Positions 1-9,185 are shown, counted from the first letter of the stretch. The stretch is 64,000 nt of DNA from Aggregatilineales bacterium (GCA_030834905.1 JAUQWZ010000011.1:372001-436000); one strand, 5' to 3'. Made by a program: numbers and translations. The notes: generated by a model not told the origin, from the sequence alone.

Positions 1-837
1 GCCGCTGCCTATTCGCTGGTGTCCATCGGGCTGACGCTGTTCGGTTTCCGCGAAACGCTGCCGCCCAGCCAGCGGCGCGCCAGCAGCTTCAGGCGTTCTG
101 CCGTTGTGTTCAGCACCCTGCGGATGCTGCGCCGCCCACAGGTCAATCACCTGCTGGTGCTGATGTTCGCGCAGCAGGTGGTCTTTTTCGCCTTCGAGAG
201 CCTGCTCGGACTGTTCACGCTCAGCCGTCTGGGGTTGCTCGGTCAGGGCAACGCGCTGATCTTCATCTACGTTGGCGTCGTTCTGGTCTATGTCCAGGTG
301 CGGCTCATCGGTCGCTGGACGCGCCGGTTTGGCGAATCGAGGCTGGTGCTGATCGCGCTGGGCGCGCTGGCGGTCGGCTTGCTGATGGTCGCCGCCACGC
401 CTGACCAGCCGCACCCACTGTATATCGAGCGACAGGTAGAAGCCAGCATCCGCGAGCTGGCACCGTCCTCGACTGAATCGCTCATTGGGGACATCCCGAT
501 TACGCTGCCCGAAGACAGCCGCCGCGGCTTTGGCGGCATCATCTGGTTTTTGATCGCGATCATCCCCATCGGCATCGGTTCAGGGCTAATTCGCCCGGCG
601 CTCAACAGCCTGATGGTGCGGCACGCCGAGAAGCACGAATCCGGCGCGATACTCGGCGTCAGCGCGTCGTTCGTCAGTCTGGCAAACGCGGTCGCGCCAC
701 TGATCGGCGGCTTGATCTTTCAGGCAGGCGGCGCTACCGCCCCATTTCTGATCGGCGGTCTGGTGATGGCGGGACTGCTGCTCGTGAGTCTGGTGATCAT
801 CCCCCCACAGCCAGCCGCGCCACAGCCAACAGACTGA
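1..837 (+). CDS. MFS transporter, C-terminal part (5' end outside window)
   Basis: The frame is open from base 1, so only the last 278 residues of a multi-pass membrane protein are seen. About six hydrophobic helices are visible, among them 'NALIFIYVGVVLVYVQ', 'FLIAIIPIGIGSGLIRP' and a last helix rich in Leu/Val/Ile. The arrangement and the 'RPALNSLMV' stretch after a glycine-rich helix fit the second half of a major facilitator superfamily exporter. A hydrophilic loop of about 45 residues (around residues 140-185) interrupts the usual short loop between helices. The substrate cannot be told. The next gene follows after about 200 bases, so they need not be co-transcribed. Confidence 0.75.
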   Translation, partial: AAAYSLVSIGLTLFGFRETLPPSQRRASSFRRSAVVFSTLRMLRRPQVNHLLVLMFAQQVVFFAFESLLGLFTLSRLGLLGQGNALIFIYVGVVLVYVQVRLIGRWTRRFGESRLVLIALGALAVGLLMVAATPDQPHPLYIERQVEASIRELAPSSTESLIGDIPITLPEDSRRGFGGIIWFLIAIIPIGIGSGLIRPALNSLMVRHAEKHESGAILGVSASFVSLANAVAPLIGGLIFQAGGATAPFLIGGLVMAGLLLVSLVIIPPQPAAPQPTD

Positions 838-1045
838 ACGATCAGCCAGATTTAACCGGCATGAATTTCGAATCTACAGCGGATGCCTGCGGTTTTATAC
901 GAGGTCACGATTCAAAGTTCACCGGCTTCTCACCCTGGGCTTCTTCGGCGAAAAAGCGCGCTTAATCGCCTGCGTGGATTTTACCCTTCGCCTTCACTAG
1001 CATAGTTCCAGCACTCTGAACGCATACCACAATAGGATACCAGAT

Positions 1046-1990
1046 ATGGTTCGTATCAAAGCACCCGTATTGCTCCTTGCCCTGTGCCTGCTCCTTAGCG
1101 CCGCATTGGTTCAGGCGCAGGACGCAGCCGAATGTGAAGCTGGCTTCCACCTGGTCGAACACGCGATGGGTCAAACGTGCGTGTCCGAACGTCCGCAGCG
1201 CGTCGTCGTGCTCGATACCTACGAACTGGACGCAGCCCTGTCGCTCGGCGTCAAGCCGGTTGGCGCGGTAGAAGCCATTGCCGGGGCAGGCTTTCCGGCA
1301 TATCTGGCAAGGCTGACCGAAGGGATCGAAGTCGTTGGCACGATTTCCGCGCCAAATCTGGAAGCGATTCTGGCGCTCAGCCCCGACCTGATCCTGAGCA
1401 GCACCGGGCGGCACGAAGAAATCTACCCACAGCTTTCGGAGATCGCGCCGACCGTATTCACCGAAGCGCTGGCGCGCACCCACTGGAAAGAGTACCTCAG
1501 CATCTACGCTCAGGCGCTGAACCGCGAGGACGTGCTGGCAAACCGGCTCGCCGAATACGAAGCGCGAATTGACACCATCCGCAGCGTCCTTCCGGTTGAA
1601 GAGATTGAGATTTCGGTCGTCCGCTTCGTCGCCGCCGAAAACCGGATGATGCCGCGCGGCAGCTTCATGGGAACCGTCCTCAACGACATCGGCTTCGCCC
1701 GCCCGGAGCCGCAGCAGAGCGATGAGTTCAAAATCGTCGTCAGCCAGGAACAGATCAACCTGCTGGATGGCGACGTGATCTTTGTCAGTGTCTATGGCGA
1801 CCCGGCAGACACGGAATACGCCGCCTTCACCGAAAGCCCGCTGTGGGCAACGCTCGGCGCGGTTCAAAGCGGACATGTCTACGTGGTCGATGATGATCAC
1901 TGGTTTCTCGGCATCGGACTGCTCGGCGCGAACCGCATCATGGACGATTTGCTAATTCTGCTGTCGGGCGATTTCCAGCGTCAGGCATAG
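1046..1990 (+). CDS. Iron-complex ABC transporter substrate-binding protein (FecB/FepB type)
   Basis: This 314-residue secreted binding protein has a hydrophobic signal peptide (about residues 1-24, ending 'LVQAQDA'). The phrases 'ERPQRVVVLDTYELDAALSLGVKPVGA' in shortened form ('RVVVLDTYELDAALSLG') and 'NLEAILALSPDLILSS' are typical of Peripla_BP_2 proteins, which bind ferric siderophores, haem or cobalamin outside the membrane. No lipobox cysteine is placed at the cleavage site, so it may be soluble or anchored another way. No FecCD-type permease or ATPase is in the window, so its partners lie elsewhere. An opposite-strand frame of similar length is its shadow. Confidence 0.8.
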   Translation: MVRIKAPVLLLALCLLLSAALVQAQDAAECEAGFHLVEHAMGQTCVSERPQRVVVLDTYELDAALSLGVKPVGAVEAIAGAGFPAYLARLTEGIEVVGTISAPNLEAILALSPDLILSSTGRHEEIYPQLSEIAPTVFTEALARTHWKEYLSIYAQALNREDVLANRLAEYEARIDTIRSVLPVEEIEISVVRFVAAENRMMPRGSFMGTVLNDIGFARPEPQQSDEFKIVVSQEQINLLDGDVIFVSVYGDPADTEYAAFTESPLWATLGAVQSGHVYVVDDDHWFLGIGLLGANRIMDDLLILLSGDFQRQA

Positions 1991-2006
1991 GGCAGCACAT
2001 TCAGAG

Positions 2007-2074
2007 GTAGGGACACGGCAAATCCGTGTTCGCTGCAATATCCAGAAACGGACACGACAATGTCGTGTCCCTAC
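2007..2074. repeat. Palindromic intergenic repeat, GGACACG family
   Basis: The unit is bounded by GTAGGGACACG (2007-2017) and its exact reverse complement CGTGTCCCTAC (2064-2074). Inside the right end is a perfect hairpin, GGACACGACA-A-TGTCGTGTCC (2050-2070). A second complete copy with the same borders lies at 27888-27987 and a degraded one near 23310-23332. It lies just after the iron-binding protein gene. Confidence 0.8.
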
Positions 2075-2134
2075 CCTGCTCTATCCACCAAAGAAACACC
2101 CAGGTACCTTAAACCAGACTTAACCCACCACTTT

Positions 2135-2162
2135 TTGCGCTTAACAGTCGGCGTGCTATACT
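2135..2162 (+). promoter_or_regulatory. Probable sigma-70 promoter of the GntR-family regulator
   Basis: TTGCGC (2135-2140) and TATACT (2157-2162) are separated by 16 bases and point at the regulator gene that begins at 2197. Transcription would start near 2169, immediately before the operator palindrome. The -35 element matches the consensus only partly. Confidence 0.5.
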
Positions 2163-2173
2163 TCAGATTGTTC

Positions 2174-2191
2174 AACCTGTCCGAACAGGTT
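2174..2191. promoter_or_regulatory. Perfect palindromic operator before the GntR-family regulator
   Basis: AACCTGT-CCGA-ACAGGTT is a perfect 7-base inverted repeat with a 4-base spacer. It ends five bases before the ATG and overlaps the ribosome-binding region (AGG at 2187-2189). Its place just downstream of a likely promoter suggests that the regulator encoded at 2197 represses itself. No second copy was noticed before the ABC importer genes. Confidence 0.6.
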
Positions 2192-2196
2192 AAGAC

Positions 2197-3315
2197 ATGG
2201 TCGAATTCACCGTTTCCCATCAAAGTTCACTGCCGCTGCACCTGCAGCTTCTGGATGAACTGCGTCACAAAATCAAGAGTGGCAGCCTCAAACCGCATGA
2301 TCGTTTGCCAGGAGAATGGGAACTGGTGGAAACGCTCAACATCAGCCGGGCAACGATCCAGCGGGCGTGGCAAGCCGCCCAGGATGAGGGGCTGATCTAC
2401 CGTGTGATGGGCAAAGGCACTTTCGTCACCGAGCCGCCCGTTTCCTCTGCCAGCGAGTTCGTTGGCTTCTTCATCCCCGAATATCGCGGCGGCTTCGCCG
2501 TTCAGATGCTTGGCGGCGCGGAACAGGTGCTGCGCCAGCATGGCTACCGCGTTCAGTTCGCCAACACAGACCGCAACATTGACGAGGAAAACCGACTGCT
2601 CAAAGGCTTGGTCGCCGCCAATGCCAGCGGCTGCCTGCTGGTTCCTGGCAGCCGGGGTACAGCGCCCCATTGGCTGGCGTCCGGCGATTGCAAGCTGCCG
2701 GTGGTGCTGATGGATCGTCCGATCAACGGGCTGGTGCTGCCCTGTGTCAGCAGCAACAATTATGAAGGCGGCTTGCAGGCGATGGAACACCTCATTGAAC
2801 TGGGACACCGCCGCATCATCTTCCTCGCCCGCCCCCATCTGGAACTGTGGTCAGTTTCGGAACGCTACCGGGCATATCAGGATATCATGCGCCGCATTGG
2901 TGAGCAGCCGAAGCCGCCGTTTCTGGTTGGCGAAAAGCGCGAGATGAGTTCCTTTGAAGCCTATCTTGAGCACGACGATCAGTGGCTGCAATCGCTGATC
3001 GAACTGCTGATGTCGCCCCAGCGACCGACGGCAATTTTCGCCGTCAACGACTGGATGGCGCTGAAGGCACAGCGGGCGATCACGCTCGCCGGGCTGAACA
3101 ACCCCAATGACATTTCGGTGCTCGGGTTTGACGACCTGGACATTGCGAAATACCAGACGCCGCCGCTGACAACCATTGCTCAGAACGCGGCGGCGATGGG
3201 CGCTGAAGCCGCCCGCAGGCTGCTGACCCTGATGGGCAGCGAGCAGAGCGAGAGCATTCTTACGCTCATCCCCACCCGTCTTATCGTGCGTGGTTCAACC
3301 GCGCCGCCAGTCTAA
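2197..3315 (+). CDS. GntR/LacI-type transcriptional regulator (AraR-like architecture)
   Basis: This 372-residue protein joins two domains. Residues about 5-70 are a GntR winged helix ('LPLHLQLLDELRHKIKSG', then 'LNISRATIQRAWQAA' and 'YRVMGKGTFV'). Residues about 85-370 are a LacI-type sugar-binding domain ('VLMDRPINGL', 'ALIELGHRR'-like helix, 'TAIFAVNDWMALKA', 'VLGFDDLDIAKY'). This is the architecture of Bacillus AraR, where a sugar releases DNA binding. It sits directly upstream of, and on the same strand as, the importer genes starting at 3417, so it probably controls them as well as itself through the palindrome at 2174-2191. The ligand is not known. Confidence 0.88.
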   Translation: MVEFTVSHQSSLPLHLQLLDELRHKIKSGSLKPHDRLPGEWELVETLNISRATIQRAWQAAQDEGLIYRVMGKGTFVTEPPVSSASEFVGFFIPEYRGGFAVQMLGGAEQVLRQHGYRVQFANTDRNIDEENRLLKGLVAANASGCLLVPGSRGTAPHWLASGDCKLPVVLMDRPINGLVLPCVSSNNYEGGLQAMEHLIELGHRRIIFLARPHLELWSVSERYRAYQDIMRRIGEQPKPPFLVGEKREMSSFEAYLEHDDQWLQSLIELLMSPQRPTAIFAVNDWMALKAQRAITLAGLNNPNDISVLGFDDLDIAKYQTPPLTTIAQNAAAMGAEAARRLLTLMGSEQSESILTLIPTRLIVRGSTAPPV

Positions 3316-3416
3316 AAAGGAGGACTATTTGGAGGAAGCCCGATCTACCGCCACCACCCTGGCATTAGGCACACGTTCGTGAGCCAACTTTAGCTTGACG
3401 AAGGAGACACTAGGCA

Positions 3417-4784
3417 ATGTTGAAACGTTCATTCCATATTCTTGTTCTGGTTATGCTCGTTTTTGTTGTCGGCGGCAGCGTCCTGGCGCAGGATGAACCG
3501 ATTGAAATTACGGTCGGTGGCATGAATGCGGGCGTTGAGGTCGATTGGATCAACAACGTGGTCGCCCCTGCCTTTGAAGAGATGATGGCAGCCGAAGGCA
3601 AGACGGTCACCGTTCAGGCGTTAGAGACTCCGGGAACGGGAGAGCAGATTCGCCAGCAGTTCGTCCTCGATCTGGGCGTTGGCGAAGGCGCGGACATTCT
3701 CGCGTTTGACGGCTTCTGGCTGCCCGAATTTGTTGAAGGCGGGCTGATTCAGCCGCTGTCCGCATTAGTCGGCGACGCCGCCCTCGAATGGGAAGGCTGG
3801 AGCGTGACGCCTGAAGGACTTCAGAACATCCTCAGCTTTGGCGGCGAACTCTACGGCATCGCCCGTGGCACCGACGCCCGCGTGATCTGGTATCGCACCG
3901 ACCTGTTTGAACAGGCTGGTCTGCCCGCCGACTGGCAGCCGACAAGCTGGGACGAACTGCTCGATGCTGCCCGCACCATCAAGGAAGCGCTGCCCGACGT
4001 GACGCCGCTTCAGTTGAACGCCGGTACGGCGATGGGCGAAGCCACCACCATGCAGGGCTACCTGATGGCGCTGCTCGGCGCGGGTCAGCACATCTATGAC
4101 TTTGAAGCCGGTAAATGGATCGCCAGCAGCCCGGCAATCCTCGACACGCTGAATCTGTACCAGACGATCTACGTCACCGAAGAACTGGGCGATGCCCGCT
4201 ACCAACTGACGCAGGACGGGCGTGATCGTTCGTTTGAGGACTTCTCCAACGGCACCGTCGCCATGCTGGTCGAAGGTGACTATCTGTGGCGCGGTCCGCT
4301 GGCACCCGTCGGCGGCAATTTCCCGATGGAAGACCGGGATGAACTCGTCAGCTTCGCCATGATGCCCGCCATCGAACCCGGCGCTGGCTATAATGGGCAG
4401 GATTTCGTGACCATCTCCGGCGGTACCGGCTTCATCCTCAACCCGAACACCGAGCACCCGGAAGAAGCATGGGCGCTGCTGTCCTACATGTTCAGCCGCG
4501 AAGCGCTGGAAGGCTTGCAGGAATTGCAGCCGCGCATCCGCGCCCGCACTGACGTGCCGGTGACCGGCGACGAAACCATGAGCCGCATCGCCGAACAGGT
4601 GCTGCCGCTGACGACCATCCGCCCGCAGCTCCCTGAGTACAATCAGGTATCGGCTGAAGCGCAGTTGATGACCGAGCGCGTGGTTTCCGGTGAAATGTCA
4701 CCCGAAGAAGCAATGGCGGCATTCGACGAAGCCGTGACCGCGCTCGTCGGCGAAGAAAATGTCATCCGTATTCCGATAGAGTAA
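3417..4784 (+). CDS. ABC transporter extracellular solute-binding protein (family 1)
   Basis: This 455-residue secreted protein has a signal peptide (about 1-24, ending 'SVLAQDE') and a good ribosome-binding site (GAAGGAG). 'AFEEMMAAEGKTVTV', 'GADILAFDGFWLPEF', 'WYRTDLFEQAGLP' and 'PTSWDELLDAARTIK' are hallmarks of the MalE/UgpB-type binding proteins that capture sugars or glycerol phosphates. It is the first gene of an importer with two permeases and an ATPase following on the same strand. The hairpin at 4804-4849 just after it could stabilise its messenger, since binding proteins are normally needed in excess over the membrane parts. Confidence 0.9.
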   Translation: MLKRSFHILVLVMLVFVVGGSVLAQDEPIEITVGGMNAGVEVDWINNVVAPAFEEMMAAEGKTVTVQALETPGTGEQIRQQFVLDLGVGEGADILAFDGFWLPEFVEGGLIQPLSALVGDAALEWEGWSVTPEGLQNILSFGGELYGIARGTDARVIWYRTDLFEQAGLPADWQPTSWDELLDAARTIKEALPDVTPLQLNAGTAMGEATTMQGYLMALLGAGQHIYDFEAGKWIASSPAILDTLNLYQTIYVTEELGDARYQLTQDGRDRSFEDFSNGTVAMLVEGDYLWRGPLAPVGGNFPMEDRDELVSFAMMPAIEPGAGYNGQDFVTISGGTGFILNPNTEHPEEAWALLSYMFSREALEGLQELQPRIRARTDVPVTGDETMSRIAEQVLPLTTIRPQLPEYNQVSAEAQLMTERVVSGEMSPEEAMAAFDEAVTALVGEENVIRIPIE

Positions 4785-4803
4785 AGTCACCCGCATATGT
4801 GTT

Positions 4804-4849
4804 TTACGGTTTGCCCGTTCGGCTGATAGTCGGGCGGGCAAGCCCGTAA
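4804..4849 (+). repeat. Intercistronic hairpin between binding-protein and permease genes
   Basis: TTACGGTTTGCCCG (4804-4817) can pair with CGGGCAAGCCCGTAA (4835-4849) with one bulge, giving a stem of about 14 bases. There is no T-run, so it is more likely an mRNA-stabilising or REP-like element than a terminator. It resembles the other GC-rich intergenic palindromes of this window. Confidence 0.5.
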
Positions 4850-4865
4850 CCGATAGCGAAAAACG

Positions 4866-5762
4866 ATGCAACGCACTGTCCTTTCCCGCCCGGTAGGGTT
4901 GTTGTTTATACTCCCGGCATTGATCTTTGTCGCCGTTTTTTTGATTTATCCGTTCTTTTCGATTTTTGCCATGAGTTTCACCAACCAGACGCTCGTGGGC
5001 GCGGGCGCGGCGAACACACAGTTTATCGGGCTGGATAACTACGCCGAACTCTTCAACTTTGACCGCTGGATGCGGCGCGGAGAACTCGGCTACAGCCTGC
5101 TGCTGACGGCACAGTTTGTGATCGGCTCGGCGCTGATCGGGCAGGCTGGGCTGGGAATGCTGCTGGCGACTCTGTTTCACAACCGAAAGGGTCTGCTGCG
5201 CGAGACGATCTTCACCATCGCCATCGCCGCCTGGCTCATTCCCGACGTGGTGGTCGCCTTCGGCTGGTTCGCCTATCTTGCTCCCGACGGCACGCTGAAT
5301 GCCTTCCTCAACACGCTTGGGATTCAGGGGCAGGACTGGTTGTTCGATTATCCAATGATCAGTATCATCGCCTTCAATACGTGGCGCGGCACTGCCTTTT
5401 CGATGCTGCTGTTCTCGTCGGCGCTTGGCTCGATTCCGCCGTCGCAGCTTGAAACGGCGGACGTTATCGGAGCAAACGCCTGGCAAAAGTTCCGCGACAT
5501 TCTGCTGCCTCAGCTCAGCCGCTACATCCTGACCGATCTGCTGCTGATTACCCTGTGGACGTTTAACACCTTCACGCCTTTCCTGCTCACCGGCGGCGGA
5601 CCCACTTTCCAGACCGACCTGATCTCGATTTACACCTATCGTACCGGCTTGCAGTTCTTCCAATTTGGTAAGGGCAGCGCTATCGCCGTCGTGGTCATGA
5701 TCATCAACCTGCTGCTGGCAGGCGTCTATCTGACCCTTTCACAGTCACGGAGGCGCGCATGA
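4866..5762 (+). CDS. ABC sugar-type permease (MalF/UgpA family)
   Basis: This 298-residue inner-membrane protein has about six helices, the first beginning 'VGLLFILPALIFVAVF'. The cytoplasmic coupling loop 'ETADVIGANAWQKFRDILLP' is the EAA motif that docks on the ATPase. Its last bases overlap the start of the next permease by four (ATGA), so the two are translationally coupled. Together with the genes at 3417, 5759 and 6587 it forms one importer of the carbohydrate uptake-1 class. Confidence 0.92.
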   Translation: MQRTVLSRPVGLLFILPALIFVAVFLIYPFFSIFAMSFTNQTLVGAGAANTQFIGLDNYAELFNFDRWMRRGELGYSLLLTAQFVIGSALIGQAGLGMLLATLFHNRKGLLRETIFTIAIAAWLIPDVVVAFGWFAYLAPDGTLNAFLNTLGIQGQDWLFDYPMISIIAFNTWRGTAFSMLLFSSALGSIPPSQLETADVIGANAWQKFRDILLPQLSRYILTDLLLITLWTFNTFTPFLLTGGGPTFQTDLISIYTYRTGLQFFQFGKGSAIAVVVMIINLLLAGVYLTLSQSRRRA

Positions 5763-6577
5763 AACCGCTGACTCGACTCCTGCTGATTATCGTCGTGACG
5801 GCGCTCGGCTTGTTCTTCGTGCTGCCGCTGCTGTGGTACGTTTTCGCGCCGTTTAACGAACACGCCCGGCTTTCGGTGAGCATTCCCGAAACTCCATCCC
5901 TGGCGAACTTCGCCGAAGTCTTCAGCGACGAGATGGCGATGCGCGGCTTGCTGATCAACAGCCCGATCATCGGCATCGGCACGATGGTCATCGCCACTGT
6001 GAGCGCGGCGCTGGCGGCTTACGGCTTATCCCGCAGCAACTTACCCGGTCGCCAGTTGTGGACTTATGTCCTGATCCTGTTCTCTTCAGTCGTCACCGGC
6101 ACAGCGAGCATGGTGCCTATCTTCCGCCTGGTTTACGACCTCGGCTTGATCAACAGTCATGTCGGCGTGATCCTTTCGATGACCGGCGGGCTGATTCCCT
6201 CGGCGATCTTCATCATGCAGGACTTTGTCGAAGGCGTGCCGCGCTCGTATGAAGAAGCGGCAATGGTCGCTGGCGCTTCGCCCCTGCAAATCTTTCGCGA
6301 CGTCACCTTCCCGCTGATCCGTCCCGGCTTGATGGTTGTCGGCATCTGGGTGCTGATTCACGCTTGGGGAACGTTTCTCACGCCGTTTATCCTGCTGCGC
6401 GGCATCGAAAAGCTGCCTGCTTCGGTCATGTTCTACCGCTTCTTTGATCCGGAAGGGTCACCGCGAATCACCCTCATTGCAGCCTACGCGATTATCTACA
6501 CCCTGCCGGTGCTGCTGCTGTACCTCATCATCAACTGGCGATATGGCTTCCGCTTCTTCGGCGGGATCAAACAATAA
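5759..6577 (+). CDS. ABC sugar-type permease (MalG/UgpE family)
   Basis: This 272-residue inner-membrane protein has a first helix 'LLLIIVVTALGLFFVLPLLW' and an EAA coupling loop 'EEAAMVAGASPLQIFRDVTF' near residues 165-184. Length and topology fit the MalG family. It overlaps the upstream permease by four bases and is followed nine bases later by the ATPase gene, so it belongs to the same operon. Confidence 0.92.
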   Translation: MKPLTRLLLIIVVTALGLFFVLPLLWYVFAPFNEHARLSVSIPETPSLANFAEVFSDEMAMRGLLINSPIIGIGTMVIATVSAALAAYGLSRSNLPGRQLWTYVLILFSSVVTGTASMVPIFRLVYDLGLINSHVGVILSMTGGLIPSAIFIMQDFVEGVPRSYEEAAMVAGASPLQIFRDVTFPLIRPGLMVVGIWVLIHAWGTFLTPFILLRGIEKLPASVMFYRFFDPEGSPRITLIAAYAIIYTLPVLLLYLIINWRYGFRFFGGIKQ

Positions 6578-6586
6578 GGCAACCTG

Positions 6587-7663
6587 ATGGCATCTGTTTC
6601 GCTTTCCAACCTCACGAAAACCTTTGGCGCGGTCAACGCCGTCGCCGGAATTGACCTCAATATTGCCGATGGCGAATTTGTCGCGCTGCTGGGTCCTTCT
6701 GGCTGCGGCAAAACGACCACCCTGCGCATGATCTCTGGCTTGGAAATACCAACCGCCGGTGTCGTCCGCATCGGCGACCGCGACGTGACCGACCTGCCGC
6801 CGCGCGACCGCGACGTCGCCATGGTCTTTCAGGATTACGCGCTCTATCCGCACATGACGATTGACGAGAACATCGGTTATCCGCTGCGTGTTCGCGGAGT
6901 CGCCAAAGGCGAGCGCAGCCAGCGCGTCAGCGAGGTGGCGAAAAATCTGCAAATCGGCGAACTGCTGGATCGCCGCCCCGGTCAGCTTTCGGGCGGGCAG
7001 CAGCAGCGCACCGCCTTAGCCCGCGCCGTCATTCACAACGCGCAGGTATTCCTGTTTGACGAGCCGCTGAGCAACCTGGACGCCAAGCTGCGTCTTGAAG
7101 CGCGCGCCTTTCTCAAGCATCTTCAGCGCGAGGTCGCCGTGACCGGCGTCTACGTCACTCACGACCAATCCGAGGCGATGGCGCTGGCAGACCGGATCGT
7201 CATCATGAACGCCGGGCGCATTATGCAGGTTGGCACGCCGCTGGAGATCTACCGCCGCCCCGCCAACACCTTCGTCGCCACTTTCATTGGCAACCCGCCG
7301 ATGAACCTGCTGCCCTGCACGCTGGATACAGCCGCGCGTAAGCTGGTGATCGCCGGAAAGTACCCGATCAACGCCGAGTCATTCAATCTGCCAAAGGCGT
7401 CGCCAGGAGAAACGCTGCTGCTCGGTATTCGTCCCGAACATATCCGCATCGAGACGCAAGCCACGCCGGACGGCTTTCCGGGCGATGTTTACGTTGACCA
7501 GATCCTCGGCAGCGAATCGCTGATCATCCTGCATGTGGGCGAGCATCTCGTCTCGGTGCGGCTCTTCGGAGACGACTTCCCGCAGCTTCCGCCAAACGTC
7601 TGGCTGGTGCCCGACTCCACGCGCGCCTTCTTCTATCGTGAAAGCGGGGAAGTGGCGGAATGA
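6587..7663 (+). CDS. ABC transporter ATPase, UgpC/MalK type
   Basis: This 358-residue ATPase shows Walker A GPSGCGKT (36-43), the signature LSGGQQQ (134-140), Walker B with FLFDEP (155-160) and the switch histidine in THDQ (His192). A C-terminal TOBE-like domain follows ('LLGIRPEHIRIE'). It drives the importer encoded just upstream. Its stop overlaps the start of the PHP hydrolase gene by four bases, so the hydrolase is translated with the transporter and probably acts on the imported compound. Confidence 0.93.
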   Translation: MASVSLSNLTKTFGAVNAVAGIDLNIADGEFVALLGPSGCGKTTTLRMISGLEIPTAGVVRIGDRDVTDLPPRDRDVAMVFQDYALYPHMTIDENIGYPLRVRGVAKGERSQRVSEVAKNLQIGELLDRRPGQLSGGQQQRTALARAVIHNAQVFLFDEPLSNLDAKLRLEARAFLKHLQREVAVTGVYVTHDQSEAMALADRIVIMNAGRIMQVGTPLEIYRRPANTFVATFIGNPPMNLLPCTLDTAARKLVIAGKYPINAESFNLPKASPGETLLLGIRPEHIRIETQATPDGFPGDVYVDQILGSESLIILHVGEHLVSVRLFGDDFPQLPPNVWLVPDSTRAFFYRESGEVAE

Positions 7664-9063
7664 GCGAACCGATCACGCTGGAACTGGTCGGTCGCGCCGT
7701 AACCTCGCAGACACAGACTTACACCCACCTGCCGTTTGAAGTTCCGGCGGGTATCGGGCGGATCGAGGTGAGCTACGAGTATTCCGATCAGGTCGGCTCT
7801 GACCCACACCTGACCAACGGCAACACCGTCGATATCGGCATCTTCGACGCGCGCGGGGCTGGTTTTAACAGCCCCGGCTTTCGCGGCTGGAGTGGCAGCG
7901 CCCGCAGCAGCTTCTTCATCGCCCGCGATGACGCCACGCCGGGCTATTTGCAGGGCGCGATTCAGGCGGGAACGTGGCAAATCTGCCTGGGGCTGTACAA
8001 GATCGCGGCGCAGGGCTGCGATTACCGCGTAAACATCACCCTGACAGCAAATGAGTCCGTAGGGGCAAGGCGTGCCTTGCCCGATTCACCTGGCGAAATG
8101 CCGCCGCTGCTGCCGCTGCGTTCCACGCCCGGCAGGGTCAAGCCGGATGGCTGGTACTGCGGCGAAATGCACTGTCACACCTATCACAGCGACGGTGACA
8201 GCGATCCGCTGGATGTGGTACGCAAAGCCGAAGCGCTGGGTCTGGATTTTCTGGCGATCACCGACCACAACAACCTGTCGCATCTGGCGCGGCTCAACAC
8301 GATAAAAACGCCGCTGATGCTCATTCCGGGTCTGGAAGTGACCACCTATAAGGGACACTGGAATATCTGGGGCGGAAACAGTTGGATTGACTTTCGTATT
8401 GAAGACGAAACGCAGATGGCGGAAGCAATCGCCGAAGCCAAATGGCGCGGCTACGTCACTTCGCTCAATCATCCCCGCCCTTTCGGTCCCGACTGGGTGT
8501 ATCCGACAGTTGACGATCACCACTGCATCGAAGTCTGGAACGGTCCCTGGGCGCTGTTCAACGACACGGCGCTGGAGTTCTGGGAATCGCGGCTGCGGCA
8601 GGGCAAGCGCTATACGGCAGTCGGCGGCAGCGACAGCCACTTCCACAAGCGCGAGCATCCTGCCCAATTTGCCCACCCCACCCTGTGGATTTACTGTCCG
8701 GGCGAGCCTGGCGCGCCCAAACTGCTGGACGCCATCCGCGACGGTCACGTCGCCATCTCAGAGAGTCCGTCCGGCGCGCGGCTGACGCTGCAAGCAGGCG
8801 GCGTTATGATGGGCGACAGCATCCCCCGCCCGGCGAACGGACGGCTGACGATTACCGTGACCGCAGCCAGGGGCGCGGGCAGCCTGCTTGAGGTCGTCAC
8901 CGCATCCGGCCGTGTCCACAGCGAACGGGTTACTGGCGATGAGTTCAGCAGTGAAATCGAGGTAGACGCCAGCCAAACGCCTTACGTGCGCGTTCAGCTT
9001 GTCAACGACAGCGAACAGGCGCGGCTGGTGCAGGCGCTGACGAATCCGGTGTATCTGATCTGA
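7660..9063 (+). CDS. CehA/McbA-type PHP-domain metallohydrolase 1
   Basis: This 467-residue protein has no signal peptide. An N-terminal beta-rich domain (about 1-130) precedes a PHP metal-binding domain with HCHTYHSDGD (171-180), TDHNN (201-205), Glu226, His233, a later 'LNHPRPFG' and 'GGSDSHFHKREH'. PHP proteins carry a di- or trinuclear metal site and hydrolyse phosphate esters or, in CehA, carbamates. The gene overlaps the ATPase gene, which links it to an imported substrate. Codons 134-142 (VGARRALPD) come from a palindromic repeat at 8063-8082 that appears to have been inserted in frame into the linker between the two domains. The homologue at 10117 lacks this stretch. Confidence 0.82.
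   Translation: MSEPITLELVGRAVTSQTQTYTHLPFEVPAGIGRIEVSYEYSDQVGSDPHLTNGNTVDIGIFDARGAGFNSPGFRGWSGSARSSFFIARDDATPGYLQGAIQAGTWQICLGLYKIAAQGCDYRVNITLTANESVGARRALPDSPGEMPPLLPLRSTPGRVKPDGWYCGEMHCHTYHSDGDSDPLDVVRKAEALGLDFLAITDHNNLSHLARLNTIKTPLMLIPGLEVTTYKGHWNIWGGNSWIDFRIEDETQMAEAIAEAKWRGYVTSLNHPRPFGPDWVYPTVDDHHCIEVWNGPWALFNDTALEFWESRLRQGKRYTAVGGSDSHFHKREHPAQFAHPTLWIYCPGEPGAPKLLDAIRDGHVAISESPSGARLTLQAGGVMMGDSIPRPANGRLTITVTAARGAGSLLEVVTASGRVHSERVTGDEFSSEIEVDASQTPYVRVQLVNDSEQARLVQALTNPVYLI
8063..8082. repeat. GGGC-type palindrome inside the PHP hydrolase gene
   Basis: GGGCAAGGC-GT-GCCTTGCCC is a perfect hairpin preceded by GTAG, as in the intergenic copies at 39097 and 43964. It is read in frame and adds about nine residues to a linker. 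Confidence 0.7.
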
Positions 9064-9185
9064 CTGCTGGCATCGTCGGCGGCAGATCGATAATTGTCCG
9101 AATATCAGTGAATGTGCATTTCTCCCCTTCGCCTGCATCCTTCGGATGCCTGGGATGAGGGCTGTCCGACCTGAAAGGTATCCGA

